Shown here: positions 25,003 through 33,795 of the stretch, piece after piece
Layout of the letters: every line of letters begins with the position of its first letter
Position numbering within the stretch: the stretch's first letter is position 1
From: an uncultured Saprospiraceae bacterium
Lineage (GTDB): Bacteria; Bacteroidota; Bacteroidia; Chitinophagales; Saprospiraceae
Direction of reading: 5' to 3'
DNA: 62,621 nucleotides
Assembly (NCBI GenBank): GCA_937981555.1
Contig: CALJOK010000056.1
Coordinates: 1-62,621 of the forward strand
Position numbers and translations under genes: made by a program
Notes under the pieces: generated by a model
Told to the model about the DNA's origin: nothing
Databases searched by the model: none
What the model saw: the letters and a program-made list of their open reading frames with translations, nothing else

Positions 25003-25704
25003 ATGCTTTACCTCGTCCCCACTCCCATCGGCAACCTCGAAGATATCACGCTCCGAGCTTTGCGCATCCTCAAAGAGGTAGATGTTATCTTAGCTGAGGA
25101 CACTCGTACTTCCAAAAAATTATTGATACATTATGAAATTGAAACGCCTTTGCGTGCGTATCATGCCCATAATGAACATGCGGTGGTCGAAGATATTATT
25201 CGTCAACTCGACGCAGGTCAAACCATTGCACTCATTACAGATGCAGGAACTCCTGGTATTTCTGACCCTGGTTTTTTGCTCGCTAGAGAATGTGTCAAAG
25301 CTAATATCAAATTAGAATGCTTACCTGGAGCAACTGCTTTTGTTCCCGCACTTGTCGCATCTGGATTACCTTGTGATAAATTTTTCTTTGAAGGATTTTT
25401 ACCGCACAAAAAAGGTCGCCAAACTCGATTGCAATATTTGTGTGAGTTGCCTTACACCTTTGTTTTGTATGAATCTCCGCATCGGTTGGTCAAATGTTTA
25501 AATCAATTAATTGAATTTTGTGGAGAAGAAAGAATGGCTAGCGTCTGTCGAGAATTGACCAAAATGTATGAAGAATGTGTTACGAAACCATTGCCTGAAT
25601 TGGTAGAATATTTTGATACAGAAAAAAAAGTACGAGGAGAAATAGTTATTGTAGTAGAAGGAAAAGCTATCGTTAAAAAGAAAAAGGAGAAACGATATCA
25701 GTAA
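25003..25704 (+). CDS. rsmI: 16S rRNA (cytidine-2'-O)-methyltransferase RsmI
   Basis: A 233-residue SAM-dependent tetrapyrrole-methylase-fold enzyme that 2'-O-methylates C1402 of 16S rRNA. The sequence opens with LYLVPTPIGNLEDITLRALRILKEVD, then AEDTRTSKKLL, ALITDAGTPGISDPG (SAM site, about residue 80) and LPGATAFVPALVASGLP and FEGFLPHKKGRQ, all hallmarks of RsmI. The C-terminus is lysine-rich and shorter than in E. coli. It starts six bases after a large palindrome and ends shortly before a REP-like hairpin. Confidence 0.94.
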   Translation: MLYLVPTPIGNLEDITLRALRILKEVDVILAEDTRTSKKLLIHYEIETPLRAYHAHNEHAVVEDIIRQLDAGQTIALITDAGTPGISDPGFLLARECVKANIKLECLPGATAFVPALVASGLPCDKFFFEGFLPHKKGRQTRLQYLCELPYTFVLYESPHRLVKCLNQLIEFCGEERMASVCRELTKMYEECVTKPLPELVEYFDTEKKVRGEIVIVVEGKAIVKKKKEKRYQ

Positions 25705-25723
25705 AATATAAATTTCATCCCTG

Positions 25724-25757
25724 AGGGGTGTTAGCGCTTTAAAGTGCTAATACCCCT
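25724..25757. repeat. REP-like hairpin, copy 1 (GTTAGCGCTTT family)
   Basis: AGGGGTGTTAGCGCTTT (25724-25740) faces AAAGTGCTAATACCCCT (25741-25757) with only two G-T wobble positions and no loop beyond the turn. Followed by TTTT, it also works as terminator of rsmI. Related copies are at 48150-48182 and 51305-51339. Confidence 0.7.
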
Positions 25758-25782
25758 TTTTAGTTTCCCAAAATACAAAACG

Positions 25783-25828
25783 AAATGAGCCTCTTCCAAA
25801 AAATAAATTTTCCGAAAAAGGCTCATTT
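25783..25828. terminator. Bidirectional terminator between rsmI and the T9SS type A gene
   Basis: AAATGAGCCT (25783-25792) pairs with AGGCTCATTT (25819-25828) across an AT-rich 26-base loop, with a few further A-T pairs inside. It lies 34 bases past the stop of the minus-strand gene at 25862. Confidence 0.55.
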
Positions 25829-25861
25829 GAATTTAGAGGAAATATATAATAGAGGGGTATC

Positions 25862-27268
25862 TTAGTTCAAAACAAATCTTTTACTCACCACACCTTCTGC
25901 TGTTTTTATTTTTACAAAATAAATTCCAGCGTTCCAATCTTTCGTATTCAATTCAATTTGTGAGTCGTTGATATTTCTTTCCAATAAAGTCTGTCCAAAG
26001 TTATTAAAAACTTCTAAATGTTCTCCTTCTAAGTCTGAGAATTTTATTACTACTTTCTCAGATGCAGGATTTGGAAAAAGGTCAACTTTTTGAGCTAATT
26101 CAGGATTGTTGGTATTCGTTGGTTCCGTTTCCACTTTTGCAAAAACAAGAGTAGAAGGAGTATTTTCTAAATTTATATCTAATACACTTCCTGTCGAATC
26201 AATCATCTTCACTCCATTAACTGAAACTACAAAATGAGCATCTCCATCATCAATCCGACCATCAATAATATCTGAATTAATGATATAAACGACGTCTCCA
26301 ATTTTTCCAAATCCATTCACCGAATTTCCGTCAACTCGAGTAATTCCTAAATCCATTTGCTCTTCTGCATATTGATTATTTGGAAGCCAATAAACTTCAT
26401 CCGAAGGGCCAAAAAATGAATTATCATTATAAGCTACACTAATTGAATCCTCATAAACCAAATCACTTGAATAGCCTAAATACAACGCTAAACCATAAAC
26501 ATTCTCAGCTGGCAAAACTTGATTTCCAATTTTCAAATGTGCCGTAACTTGAATATTAGCTGACAATGTATCTGGATTAATATAGATTGTATCTTGATCA
26601 AATTCAATATAAATCAATGGTGCACTTGCCTCAGCGGTTGGATTTGGAGCATTCATTGGAGTGTAATTCGAAGTAATTGCCAAAGCATCATCATTATCAA
26701 TAATTCCATTCCCATCACAATCTAAATGTTTGTAATTCACTCCTTCCACCGTTTCTTGTGGCCAATCAGTAGCCAATTGTCCAACCCACTCGATCGTCGC
26801 ATTCGGTCGGTCTGGCCCAGACAATCCATTACCAACTCCTAAATCTAACAAATCATAAAAATTAGCTTCTCCATCTTTGTTAGCATCTCCTGGAAACACA
26901 CAATCTGTCAAATTACAAATATCACTCAATGTCCCCACAATCACATCTCCACAGAAAGTACTCAAACATCCTTGGTCATCCCATATCGTCAGACACACAT
27001 TATAAACACCATCCGTTGCATAAAAATGATCCAATGAATTACTATTTGAATTATAAAAATTACCATCTCCTAGATCCCAAGCAATATCAGTATAATCTCC
27101 ACTCGCTTGATTAAAGAATGTAATTCCTCCTGTTCCCGGAATCGGCCCATCATATACTTCGTAAGTGAAGTAAGCATCACAGGTTACTACATTTTCATTC
27201 GCTTTGAGTTGACAAACAGTCACTCCAAACAAAAAAATCAGCGCTATTTTTATATTTAAATACTTCAT
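25862..27268 (-). CDS. Secreted PKD/dockerin/cohesin-like protein with T9SS type A sorting domain
   Basis: A 468-residue secreted protein. Order: signal peptide (residues 1-23), PKD-like domain (YFTYEVYDGPIPGTGGITFFN to WDDQGCLSTFCGDVIVG, about 30-110), a dockerin-like pair of calcium loops (FPGDANKDGEANFYDLLDLG and LDCDGNGIIDNDDALAI, about 123-200), a beta-sandwich with cohesin-like LYLGYSSDLVYEDSISV (about 215-385), and a C-terminal T9SS type A sorting domain (LFPNPASEKVVIKF ... WNAGIYFVKIKTAEGVVSKRFVLN). The protein is probably exported to the outer surface. Having both dockerin-like and cohesin-like parts in one chain is noteworthy. No carbohydrate enzyme is nearby. Confidence 0.85.
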   Translation of the reverse strand: MKYLNIKIALIFLFGVTVCQLKANENVVTCDAYFTYEVYDGPIPGTGGITFFNQASGDYTDIAWDLGDGNFYNSNSNSLDHFYATDGVYNVCLTIWDDQGCLSTFCGDVIVGTLSDICNLTDCVFPGDANKDGEANFYDLLDLGVGNGLSGPDRPNATIEWVGQLATDWPQETVEGVNYKHLDCDGNGIIDNDDALAITSNYTPMNAPNPTAEASAPLIYIEFDQDTIYINPDTLSANIQVTAHLKIGNQVLPAENVYGLALYLGYSSDLVYEDSISVAYNDNSFFGPSDEVYWLPNNQYAEEQMDLGITRVDGNSVNGFGKIGDVVYIINSDIIDGRIDDGDAHFVVSVNGVKMIDSTGSVLDINLENTPSTLVFAKVETEPTNTNNPELAQKVDLFPNPASEKVVIKFSDLEGEHLEVFNNFGQTLLERNINDSQIELNTKDWNAGIYFVKIKTAEGVVSKRFVLN

Positions 27269-27492
27269 TTCTACAGGTGATTTTAGTGTTGATAATCTAT
27301 CACCTTACAATAATGATTAAAAAAATGGGTTAAAAAAAGTACAGAATATTGATTTTGTACACTCAACTACATTTCTACAAAAAACATAACTAATTGATAA
27401 TCAATATCTTAAATTTACAAAATTTAAAAAAATAGACTTAATAAATTTAGATTTTATTTATAAAAATAATCAAAAATTAGATTCTTACTCTT

Positions 27493-28932
27493 ATGATTAG
27501 TCAAAAGCTTTTAGTGCTGCTTCATAATTTTTCAAAAATTGAACTTAGGAATTTTTACAAGTTTCTACAATCTTCTTTTCATAATGAGAATCAAGACCTG
27601 GTGAAGTTATTTAAAATAATCGAAACTCAATTTCAAAAATCAACCAGTCACAATAAAGAAAACTCTCATTTTGAAAAGAAAATTGTTTGGAAAAAAATAA
27701 AAGGAGATACACCATTCTTAGATGAACAAATGAGGCGAATCTGTTCTGATCTAACTAAAAAAGCTTATCAATTTTTGGCGTACAATGAATTCAAGAAAAA
27801 TCCGATGGATGAATTGATTTACTTATTACCTACCATCAATACACCAAGTCTCAATAAACATTTTGCAGGAGCAACTAGACAAGCTGATTTCATTCAAGAA
27901 AAATCAACTTTAAAAAATGCAAATTATCATTTCTCAAAATTTAATATAGAATATCAAAGATATCGAAATCAAGAAATTAACACGACCAAATTACCTGACT
28001 TTGGAAATTTAGAAAAAGCCGATTATCATCTCGACGCTTTTTATATTTTTAATAAATTAAAAAACTACTGTGATTTCTTAGCTTATAAAAATATAACGGC
28101 TACCAATCCTAATATTCATCTTTTTCCAGGTTTTTTGGAAAATCTAAAACGTAGTCCATATATCAATGAACCCTGCATTAAGTCGTACTATTATATTGTA
28201 TCGATGCTCCTTCATCCAGAAGACGAAGTTTTTTTCCAAAATGCAAAAGAGATTTTGGAAAAAAATTACCTTTCATTTACCATTCAAGAATTGAATACAA
28301 TTTATATTTATTTAAAAAATTACTGTATCGATACAAAAATCAACAACGGCAAATCTGAATACTTTCATGAATTATTTGACATTTTTAAAACACTCTTGGA
28401 AAAAGAAATCAATTTTGTAGATGGAATGCTTGATCCTCGAGACTACAAAAATATCATTACAGTTGGACTCCACATTAAAGAATTTGATTGGACAGAAAAT
28501 TTTATTCAAAACTATACCACCCGACTTCCACAAGAAAGTCAAGACAATGATCTCAATTATAACTTAGCAAAAATATATTTCCACAAAGGAGAATATGAAA
28601 AAGTTATTGAACAGTTGCGAGAAGTAGAATATAAAAATCTCTCCTATGCACTTGGTGGAAAATTAATGTTGTTAAAAACTTATTACGAACTTGATGAACT
28701 TGAACCTTTAAGTTCTCTGCTCGATAGTTATAGTATTTATCTACGCCGTAATAAATTAATCTCTAGAGAATTCAAACAACAATACCTCAACGTTCTTCGC
28801 TTCACTCGAAAACTATCATCCCTTGCTCCTTACGACAAACCCGGCATCCAAAAACTAAAAATCCAAATCAATAATTGCAAAGCTCTCGCTGCAAAAAAAT
28901 GGCTCCTAGAAAAAGTCGAAGCTTTGGAATGA
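27493..28932 (+). CDS. Conserved hypothetical, helical repeat protein
   Basis: A 479-residue protein with no signal peptide or membrane segment. Secondary structure looks almost all helical, with TPR-like helix pairs in the C-terminal third (LAKIYFHKGEYEKVIEQLREVEYKNLSYALGGKLMLLKTYYELDE). The N-terminus (LVLLHNFSKIELRNFYKFLQSSFHNEN) resembles the start of the other large hypothetical at 42515-43996 (DIFQLIQSMTAAEKRYFKIHF), and both have similar size and repeats, so they may be distant paralogues. I do not recognise a function. The gene starts a short plus-strand run with the heme-binding protein gene 48 bases downstream, which has its own -7 element. Confidence 0.75.
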   Translation: MISQKLLVLLHNFSKIELRNFYKFLQSSFHNENQDLVKLFKIIETQFQKSTSHNKENSHFEKKIVWKKIKGDTPFLDEQMRRICSDLTKKAYQFLAYNEFKKNPMDELIYLLPTINTPSLNKHFAGATRQADFIQEKSTLKNANYHFSKFNIEYQRYRNQEINTTKLPDFGNLEKADYHLDAFYIFNKLKNYCDFLAYKNITATNPNIHLFPGFLENLKRSPYINEPCIKSYYYIVSMLLHPEDEVFFQNAKEILEKNYLSFTIQELNTIYIYLKNYCIDTKINNGKSEYFHELFDIFKTLLEKEINFVDGMLDPRDYKNIITVGLHIKEFDWTENFIQNYTTRLPQESQDNDLNYNLAKIYFHKGEYEKVIEQLREVEYKNLSYALGGKLMLLKTYYELDELEPLSSLLDSYSIYLRRNKLISREFKQQYLNVLRFTRKLSSLAPYDKPGIQKLKIQINNCKALAAKKWLLEKVEALE

Positions 28933-28950
28933 TTTTCCAACGACGCTAAT

Positions 28951-28958
28951 TATCTTTG
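28951..28958 (+). promoter_or_regulatory. -7 element for the heme-binding protein gene
   Basis: TATCTTTG fits TAnnTTTG exactly and ends 22 bases before the ATG at 28981, giving a leader of about 17 bases. The TTTG at 28923 is 28 bases upstream, somewhat far for a -33 box. Confidence 0.4.
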
Positions 28959-28980
28959 CCTTCAAATCAAAAAAATTCTA

Positions 28981-29448
28981 ATGAAAAAAATAAATCGTAA
29001 CGTAATACTCGGCATACTTTTAGGGATATTTATCATCATGCAATTTTGGCGAATTGATAAAATAAATCCACCCGTTGATCAAAAATTGGACTTTATCGAA
29101 ATCACCAAACCTTCCAAAGAAATTGCAACAATGCTCAAAGATGCTTGTTACGATTGTCATTCCCACCAAGTGAAATATCCTTGGTACACCAATGTTGCTC
29201 CAGTATCATGGTGGGTAAAAGGACATATTGACAATGGTATTGCTGAGTTAAATTTTTCAGAATGGGGAAAATATAAACCTAGCAAGGCTAATCATAAGTT
29301 GGAAGAATCTTTTGAGAAAGTGGAAAAGAAAGAAATGCCGTTAACTCCATATTTGATTGCACATTCCTCTGCAAGATTAACCGAAGAACAACGAGCAGAA
29401 CTTGTTACTTTTTTTAAATCTAAAATGACGGATGAGCTCCCCTTCTAA
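28981..29448 (+). CDS. Heme-binding domain protein (cytochrome-like, CxxCH)
   Basis: A 155-residue protein with one N-terminal membrane anchor (about residues 7-23, ILGILLGIFIIMQFW) and a single heme-attachment motif CYDCH near residue 58, followed by SHQVKYPWYTNVAPVSWWVKGHIDNG and FSEWGKYKPSKANHKLEE. This is the pattern of the Bacteroidota haem_bd family, periplasmic proteins with c-type heme. The C-terminal MPLTPYLIAHSSARLTEEQRAELVTFF is typical as well. Role in electron transfer or in peroxide sensing is unknown. It is preceded by a -7 element and followed by the CHAT gene on the same strand. Confidence 0.88.
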   Translation: MKKINRNVILGILLGIFIIMQFWRIDKINPPVDQKLDFIEITKPSKEIATMLKDACYDCHSHQVKYPWYTNVAPVSWWVKGHIDNGIAELNFSEWGKYKPSKANHKLEESFEKVEKKEMPLTPYLIAHSSARLTEEQRAELVTFFKSKMTDELPF

Positions 29449-29522
29449 TCCTTTAAAAATAAGTACCTTTAAGTAATCCAAACAAAACACATCCACCAAC
29501 TACACTTTTAAAACCCTAATCT

Positions 29523-29556
29523 ACTCAAAACATATTTTCAATTCCATGTTTTGAGT
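29523..29556. promoter_or_regulatory. 11-bp inverted repeat upstream of the CHAT gene
   Basis: ACTCAAAACAT (29523-29533) and ATGTTTTGAGT (29546-29556) are exact complements with a 12-base spacer, ending 22 bases before the ATG at 29579. Could be an operator for a dimeric regulator or an upstream hairpin. Confidence 0.45.
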
Positions 29557-29578
29557 TAAAACAAAAGAGAGAAAATAC

Positions 29579-32500
29579 ATGCGAATAGCGTTGGTGACTA
29601 TTTTATTTTTTGTGGCAATCTTCCCTGTCCTATCACAAACTAATCAAGCAAAAACTTGGTTAGAAGAGGGACGTGCTTTGGCGCAAAAAAGAGAATATAG
29701 CGATGCTATTAAATTAACCACCAAAGCTGCCAATCGATATAAATATAATGGTCAGCAAACTCAACGTATCAAAACGTTGATAGAAGTAACTCAAATTCTT
29801 TTTCTCGCTGATGAAAATTATGAAGCTAAAAAATTAGCCACCACCATCCTTCAATTAACTTCAAAAAATGATACGCTGGCTGCAAGTGCTTTCCACCTTT
29901 TGGGAAGAGTGGAATTCAATGATGCTCACTTCAAGGAAGCCTTACAATATTTCAAAAAAGCATTGGCCATTCAAAAATTAAAGTTACCTGAAAATCATCC
30001 AGAGATTGCTAAATCATTGCAATCCATTGGTATCACACAAAGTCAGTTTGGCCAAATTGATTTAGCTTTCGAAAATATTCATACTGCTCTCAATATCAAT
30101 AATATTGCCTTTGGAGAAGAACATCCTGCGACGGCCGAAACCTTAGGTGCCCTCGGAACTATCTATTCTATTCAAGGCGAAGATGATCGCGCAACAGAAA
30201 TAATTCAGAAAGCTATCGACATTTTTAAAAAAGAAAATAATGAAGAACATAATATTGTAGTCGAGCTATATTTTCAATTAGGAAATGCTTTTCTCAATAA
30301 AGGTAATTACGACTTAGGGTTGATGAATACTCAACGAGGTTTGACAATTCTCGAAGGACTCAAAGGAATCGAACATCCTTCCCGTGCTCCTTTTTTAAAT
30401 AATATTGGAAAAATAAAAACCCAAAGCGGTAACTACTCACAGGCTTTGGATTTTTATCAGCAAGCTTTGGATTTAGTTGAATTTCACAAAGGAGCCTTAC
30501 ATCCTGATTTGGCAGAAAGTAATAATAACATTGCAGCAGTTCTTCGAGCTCGTGGAGAGTTAGATTCTGCTTTAGTTTATTACAAAAAAGCATTGGAAAT
30601 TAACGAAGATGTATTTGATGAGTCACATCCAAATGTGGCAGAGAGTTGGGGGAATATTGGCGATATTTATTTTGAATTAGAAATGTATGACCAAGCACTA
30701 GCTTTTTACAACAATGCTTTTACAAAATACCAAGACACTTATCAGTCTGGACATATTGCCTTAGCAAAAGTAGAACAACAAATAGGAAAAACATATTTGA
30801 AAAAAGGTGGTTTAAAAATAGCTTTAGAACATTTCCAAAACTCACTCAATGCCAATGTTCCTTTTCAATATGAAGTTTTTGACATTTCGAGAAATCCTCC
30901 AGAAGAAAAAGTTTTAGATAAAAATCTTTTCCTTTCAACTCTTGCGCTCAAAGCACAAACACAAACCAAACTTTTTTTATCCAATAAAAAGATCATTCAT
31001 CTTGAATTAGCGTACAAGAATTTTTCACTCTGTGATAAACTAATTGACGAAATTCGAAGATCATTTATTGAGTACAACGATCAATTAATCTTTAATCGAA
31101 TTGCCTCTCAAGTTTACGAAGAAGCTATTTATACTTGTCTGGTTTTAAAGAATCAAACAGAAGAAAAAAAATATGTAGAGCAAGCATTTTACTTTTCTGA
31201 AAAAAGTAAATCAAATGCGTTACTGCAATCATTTTCAAATGACAAAGCTTTAGTTTTTGCTGACTTACCAGACTCTCTCGAAGCGCAAGAAGTTAGTTTG
31301 AAAATTTCTATCTCTGTTATTCAAAAACAATTGACTGATGCCTTACAAGCAAAAGATAGTGTCAAAACGATCATTGCTCAGGAACGATTACTTGAAGCCA
31401 AGGGAGCCTACAACCAGTTTGTTTTACAATTAGAAAACGACTATCCCCATTATTACCAACTCAAATACGACAACTCTGTTACGACACTTGAAGAAGTTCA
31501 AAATGACCTTAAAGCTGGAACAACTTTAATTGAATTTTTCGCAGGAGAAAAACAATTATTCGTTTTTACCATCAATTCAAATGACGTTCACATTGACTTT
31601 ATCAAAAAGCCACAAGACTATAATAATTCTATTTTTTCTTTTAGAAAATCAATTACAGATATTGGGTACATTACTCATCGTGATTCCATCGAGCATGCTT
31701 GGAAAACTTACACGAGCCATGCACATGACTTTTATGAATTGTTACTCAAAGAGCCTTTAAATCATTTCCCTAAAAGAGATTTTCAAAAAATTATTATTAT
31801 CCCTGATGGTATGTTAGGTTATATTCCATTTGAAATATTAATCAAAGAAAAACCCAAAACGGAACAAATCAATTATGCTTCGCTTGATTATTTGTTGCAT
31901 CAATATTCGATCAGCTATGCATTTTCAAGTACCATGCTTGTGCAACAAAAAGGGTCTCCTCTTTTGACTAGAAAATTAAACTACGGAGGTTTCGCGCCTG
32001 TTTATAGTTCGGGTAAAATATCTGATGCAAGTACCATCTCAAGTTATCAATATTTCAAAAAAGGTAGATATGTTGATTTACCCGCTTCGCGAAAAGGAGT
32101 AGAATATATTGCCAACTTATTAGACGGAAGTGCCTTCATTGGCGAGCAAGCAACAGAAGCTATTTTTAAAGATACTTCAAATTACTTCGACATTTTACAC
32201 CTTGCCATGCATGGAATTTATGATGATAAAAATCCATTGAATTCACATCTTGCTTTCACTCAATTGGAAGACGCTGACGAAGATAATCACCTCTCCGCTG
32301 CAGAGTTATACAATATGGATATGAATACAGAATTGGTTTTTATCGGAGCATGTAATTCTGGTTATGGAAAAATAAACAGAGGTGAAGGTATCATGAGTTT
32401 GTCTCGGGCATTTGCATATGCAGGCTGTCCAAGTATCATCATGAGTCTGTGGAGTGTACCTGATGATGAGACTGCAACGATCACCAATAGTTTTTTTAAA

Positions 32501-32758
32501 CAACTAAAGAATGGAACAACAAAGGACATCGCTTTGCGAAAAGCAAAATTGAAATACCTGACTGATTCTAATGTTCCACCTGATCGACATCATCCACTTT
32601 TTTGGGCTGGATTTGTTCCGATTGGAGATATGGCTCCACTTTATGCGCCATCTACATTATCTAAAAACTGGACGTTGTTTGCTTCTCTTGGAATATTTAT
32701 GTTGACTCTTTTTTTAGGGAGATTAGGTTGGAAACGATTCGTCAAAAAGGAAAAGTAA
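29579..32758 (+). CDS. Exported TPR-CHAT protein (caspase-like peptidase fold)
   Basis: A 1059-residue protein. Residues 1-19 form a signal peptide (IALVTILFFVAIFPVLSQ). About residues 80-420 are kinesin-light-chain-type TPR repeats of 42 residues (ALQYFKKALAIQKLKLPENHPEIAKSLQSIG, repeated about eight times). A helical linker follows. The C-terminal CHAT domain (about 720-1030) has the catalytic histidine in LHLAMHGIYDD (about 877) and cysteine in FIGACNSGYGKINRGEG (about 924), then PSIIMSLWSVPDDETA. A single membrane segment closes the chain (1034-1053). CHAT domains are C14-like peptidases; here both residues are present, so activity is possible. The signal peptide and tail anchor would put the peptidase on the periplasmic side. 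The convergent gene at 33025 is an anti-sigma/TPR-like protein. Confidence 0.88.
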   Translation: MRIALVTILFFVAIFPVLSQTNQAKTWLEEGRALAQKREYSDAIKLTTKAANRYKYNGQQTQRIKTLIEVTQILFLADENYEAKKLATTILQLTSKNDTLAASAFHLLGRVEFNDAHFKEALQYFKKALAIQKLKLPENHPEIAKSLQSIGITQSQFGQIDLAFENIHTALNINNIAFGEEHPATAETLGALGTIYSIQGEDDRATEIIQKAIDIFKKENNEEHNIVVELYFQLGNAFLNKGNYDLGLMNTQRGLTILEGLKGIEHPSRAPFLNNIGKIKTQSGNYSQALDFYQQALDLVEFHKGALHPDLAESNNNIAAVLRARGELDSALVYYKKALEINEDVFDESHPNVAESWGNIGDIYFELEMYDQALAFYNNAFTKYQDTYQSGHIALAKVEQQIGKTYLKKGGLKIALEHFQNSLNANVPFQYEVFDISRNPPEEKVLDKNLFLSTLALKAQTQTKLFLSNKKIIHLELAYKNFSLCDKLIDEIRRSFIEYNDQLIFNRIASQVYEEAIYTCLVLKNQTEEKKYVEQAFYFSEKSKSNALLQSFSNDKALVFADLPDSLEAQEVSLKISISVIQKQLTDALQAKDSVKTIIAQERLLEAKGAYNQFVLQLENDYPHYYQLKYDNSVTTLEEVQNDLKAGTTLIEFFAGEKQLFVFTINSNDVHIDFIKKPQDYNNSIFSFRKSITDIGYITHRDSIEHAWKTYTSHAHDFYELLLKEPLNHFPKRDFQKIIIIPDGMLGYIPFEILIKEKPKTEQINYASLDYLLHQYSISYAFSSTMLVQQKGSPLLTRKLNYGGFAPVYSSGKISDASTISSYQYFKKGRYVDLPASRKGVEYIANLLDGSAFIGEQATEAIFKDTSNYFDILHLAMHGIYDDKNPLNSHLAFTQLEDADEDNHLSAAELYNMDMNTELVFIGACNSGYGKINRGEGIMSLSRAFAYAGCPSIIMSLWSVPDDETATITNSFFKQLKNGTTKDIALRKAKLKYLTDSNVPPDRHHPLFWAGFVPIGDMAPLYAPSTLSKNWTLFASLGIFMLTLFLGRLGWKRFVKKEK

Positions 32759-32829
32759 TACTTCGATTTCGATGCATTTTAAATTCTTTCCTTATTTTAA
32801 ATATCACTTATTACAGTTTAGTTTTTCAT

Positions 32830-32888
32830 CACATAGAAAACATAGTCTTTAGAAACTAACCAGATATAAAACCTATGTTTCCTCTGTG
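32830..32888. repeat. Inverted repeat with CATAG/CTATG arms
   Basis: CACATAGAAAACATAG (32830-32845) and CTATGTTTCCTCTGTG (32873-32888) are near complements (13 of 16). Strings of the CATAGAAAACATAG kind are familiar to me as dispersed intergenic motifs of Bacteroidota. Confidence 0.5.
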
Positions 32889-32927
32889 CCTATCTAGTAA
32901 AAAATCATAGTATATATTCCATAAAAA

Positions 32928-32965
32928 AATGACCGAACAACTTACGTTATTCGGTCATTATGTAT
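32928..32965. terminator. Terminator between the CHAT gene and the anti-sigma-like gene
   Basis: AATGACCGAA (32928-32937) pairs with TTCGGTCATT (32950-32959), a ten-base perfect stem preceded by seven A bases. On the minus strand the stem is followed by T-rich sequence, so it mainly serves the gene at 33025-33783. Confidence 0.6.
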
Positions 32966-33024
32966 GTAAAGCATAAAACGAAAATCAACTATTGCCTCAA
33001 ATAAATGAGGACTTTTTGAACGGT

Positions 33025-33783
33025 TTAGATTTTATTCAGTAAGGCAGTAGCTTCTGCTTTTTTCCAACCAGCAACATTTTCATTTATTACCAATTGAAGC
33101 AAAGTTTTAGCTTCTTTTATTTTTCCTTGTTTTAAGTAAGCCAAAGCCATAAACCAATTTGCTTTTGGAGCAAAAAGAGAAGATGAATTTAATTCTTTAC
33201 TAGTAGCAAGATGATTAATTGCTTTTTCATAATTTGGAACATCTTCGTAGAGGTAACTTAATCCTAAGTAAAAATGCTTCTCATCTAATTTCTCAGAACC
33301 TTTGTCCATTGAACTTTCGATGGCTGCAACAGCTACTGAAAATTGTCCATCTTTATATGCTGATATAGCATTTTTCCAATTTGCATCAGCTAGGTCTCCC
33401 TGTCTTACTACCGATGGAGCTTCATATATTTCCATCAATTGATCGTCAGCTAAAGTTCCAGCATCTGGGTTTGAAAACATCAACCAAGCTAAAGACAATC
33501 CTAATCCTAAAATGAAAACAGCTGCAATACTTCTGATCCAACTAATAGATCTTCGTGGAGCTAATTTCCGAACAGGTGTTTCTTTGACTACATTTCCTTG
33601 TTCTTTCAATAAGCTTTGCCAGCGCATTTTTTGCTTAACGTTAAAGTCGGCATTGATAGTTACCGCAACTTGAACTTCCTCTGCAAAATCTGCATCGGAC
33701 TTTTGGAGTTGTTCAAATTCAGAGCGCTCGTTTGCGCTTAACTCCTCGTTCAAATATTTTTCAATTAAATCTAAATTTTTCAT
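33025..33783 (-). CDS. Anti-sigma-like membrane protein with TPR domain
   Basis: A 252-residue protein. The N-terminal 60 residues (LIEKYLNEELSANERSEFEQLQKSDADFAEEVQVAV) resemble the short cytoplasmic domain of Bacteroidota anti-sigma factors. A single membrane segment follows (about 86-105, IAAVFILGLGLSLAWLMF). The extracytoplasmic part (about 130-250) has TPR-like helices (AISAYKDGQFSVAVAAIESSM, YLGLSYLYEDVPNYEKAINHL, WFMALAYLKQGKIKEAKTLLQLVI). I recall this type beside ECF sigma factors and TPR-CHAT proteins in Saprospiria. Here it converges with the TPR-CHAT gene, but no sigma gene adjoins. A -7 box lies right in front of the ATG, which would make the transcript nearly leaderless. Confidence 0.78.
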   Translation of the reverse strand: MKNLDLIEKYLNEELSANERSEFEQLQKSDADFAEEVQVAVTINADFNVKQKMRWQSLLKEQGNVVKETPVRKLAPRRSISWIRSIAAVFILGLGLSLAWLMFSNPDAGTLADDQLMEIYEAPSVVRQGDLADANWKNAISAYKDGQFSVAVAAIESSMDKGSEKLDEKHFYLGLSYLYEDVPNYEKAINHLATSKELNSSSLFAPKANWFMALAYLKQGKIKEAKTLLQLVINENVAGWKKAEATALLNKI

Positions 33784-33787
33784 AGTG

Positions 33788-33795
33788 CAAATGTA
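33788..33795 (-). promoter_or_regulatory. -7 element directly before the anti-sigma-like gene
   Basis: TACATTTG on the minus strand (33795 to 33788) fits TAnnTTTG. It ends four bases before the ATG at 33783, implying a leaderless or nearly leaderless transcript if it is used. No -33 box at the ideal distance. Confidence 0.35.

Noticed and set aside
29579-32758. CHAT effector of a CRISPR or gasdermin defence system
   Set aside because: The signal peptide and C-terminal anchor place it outside the cytosol, and no cas, gasdermin or CRISPR array is in the window.
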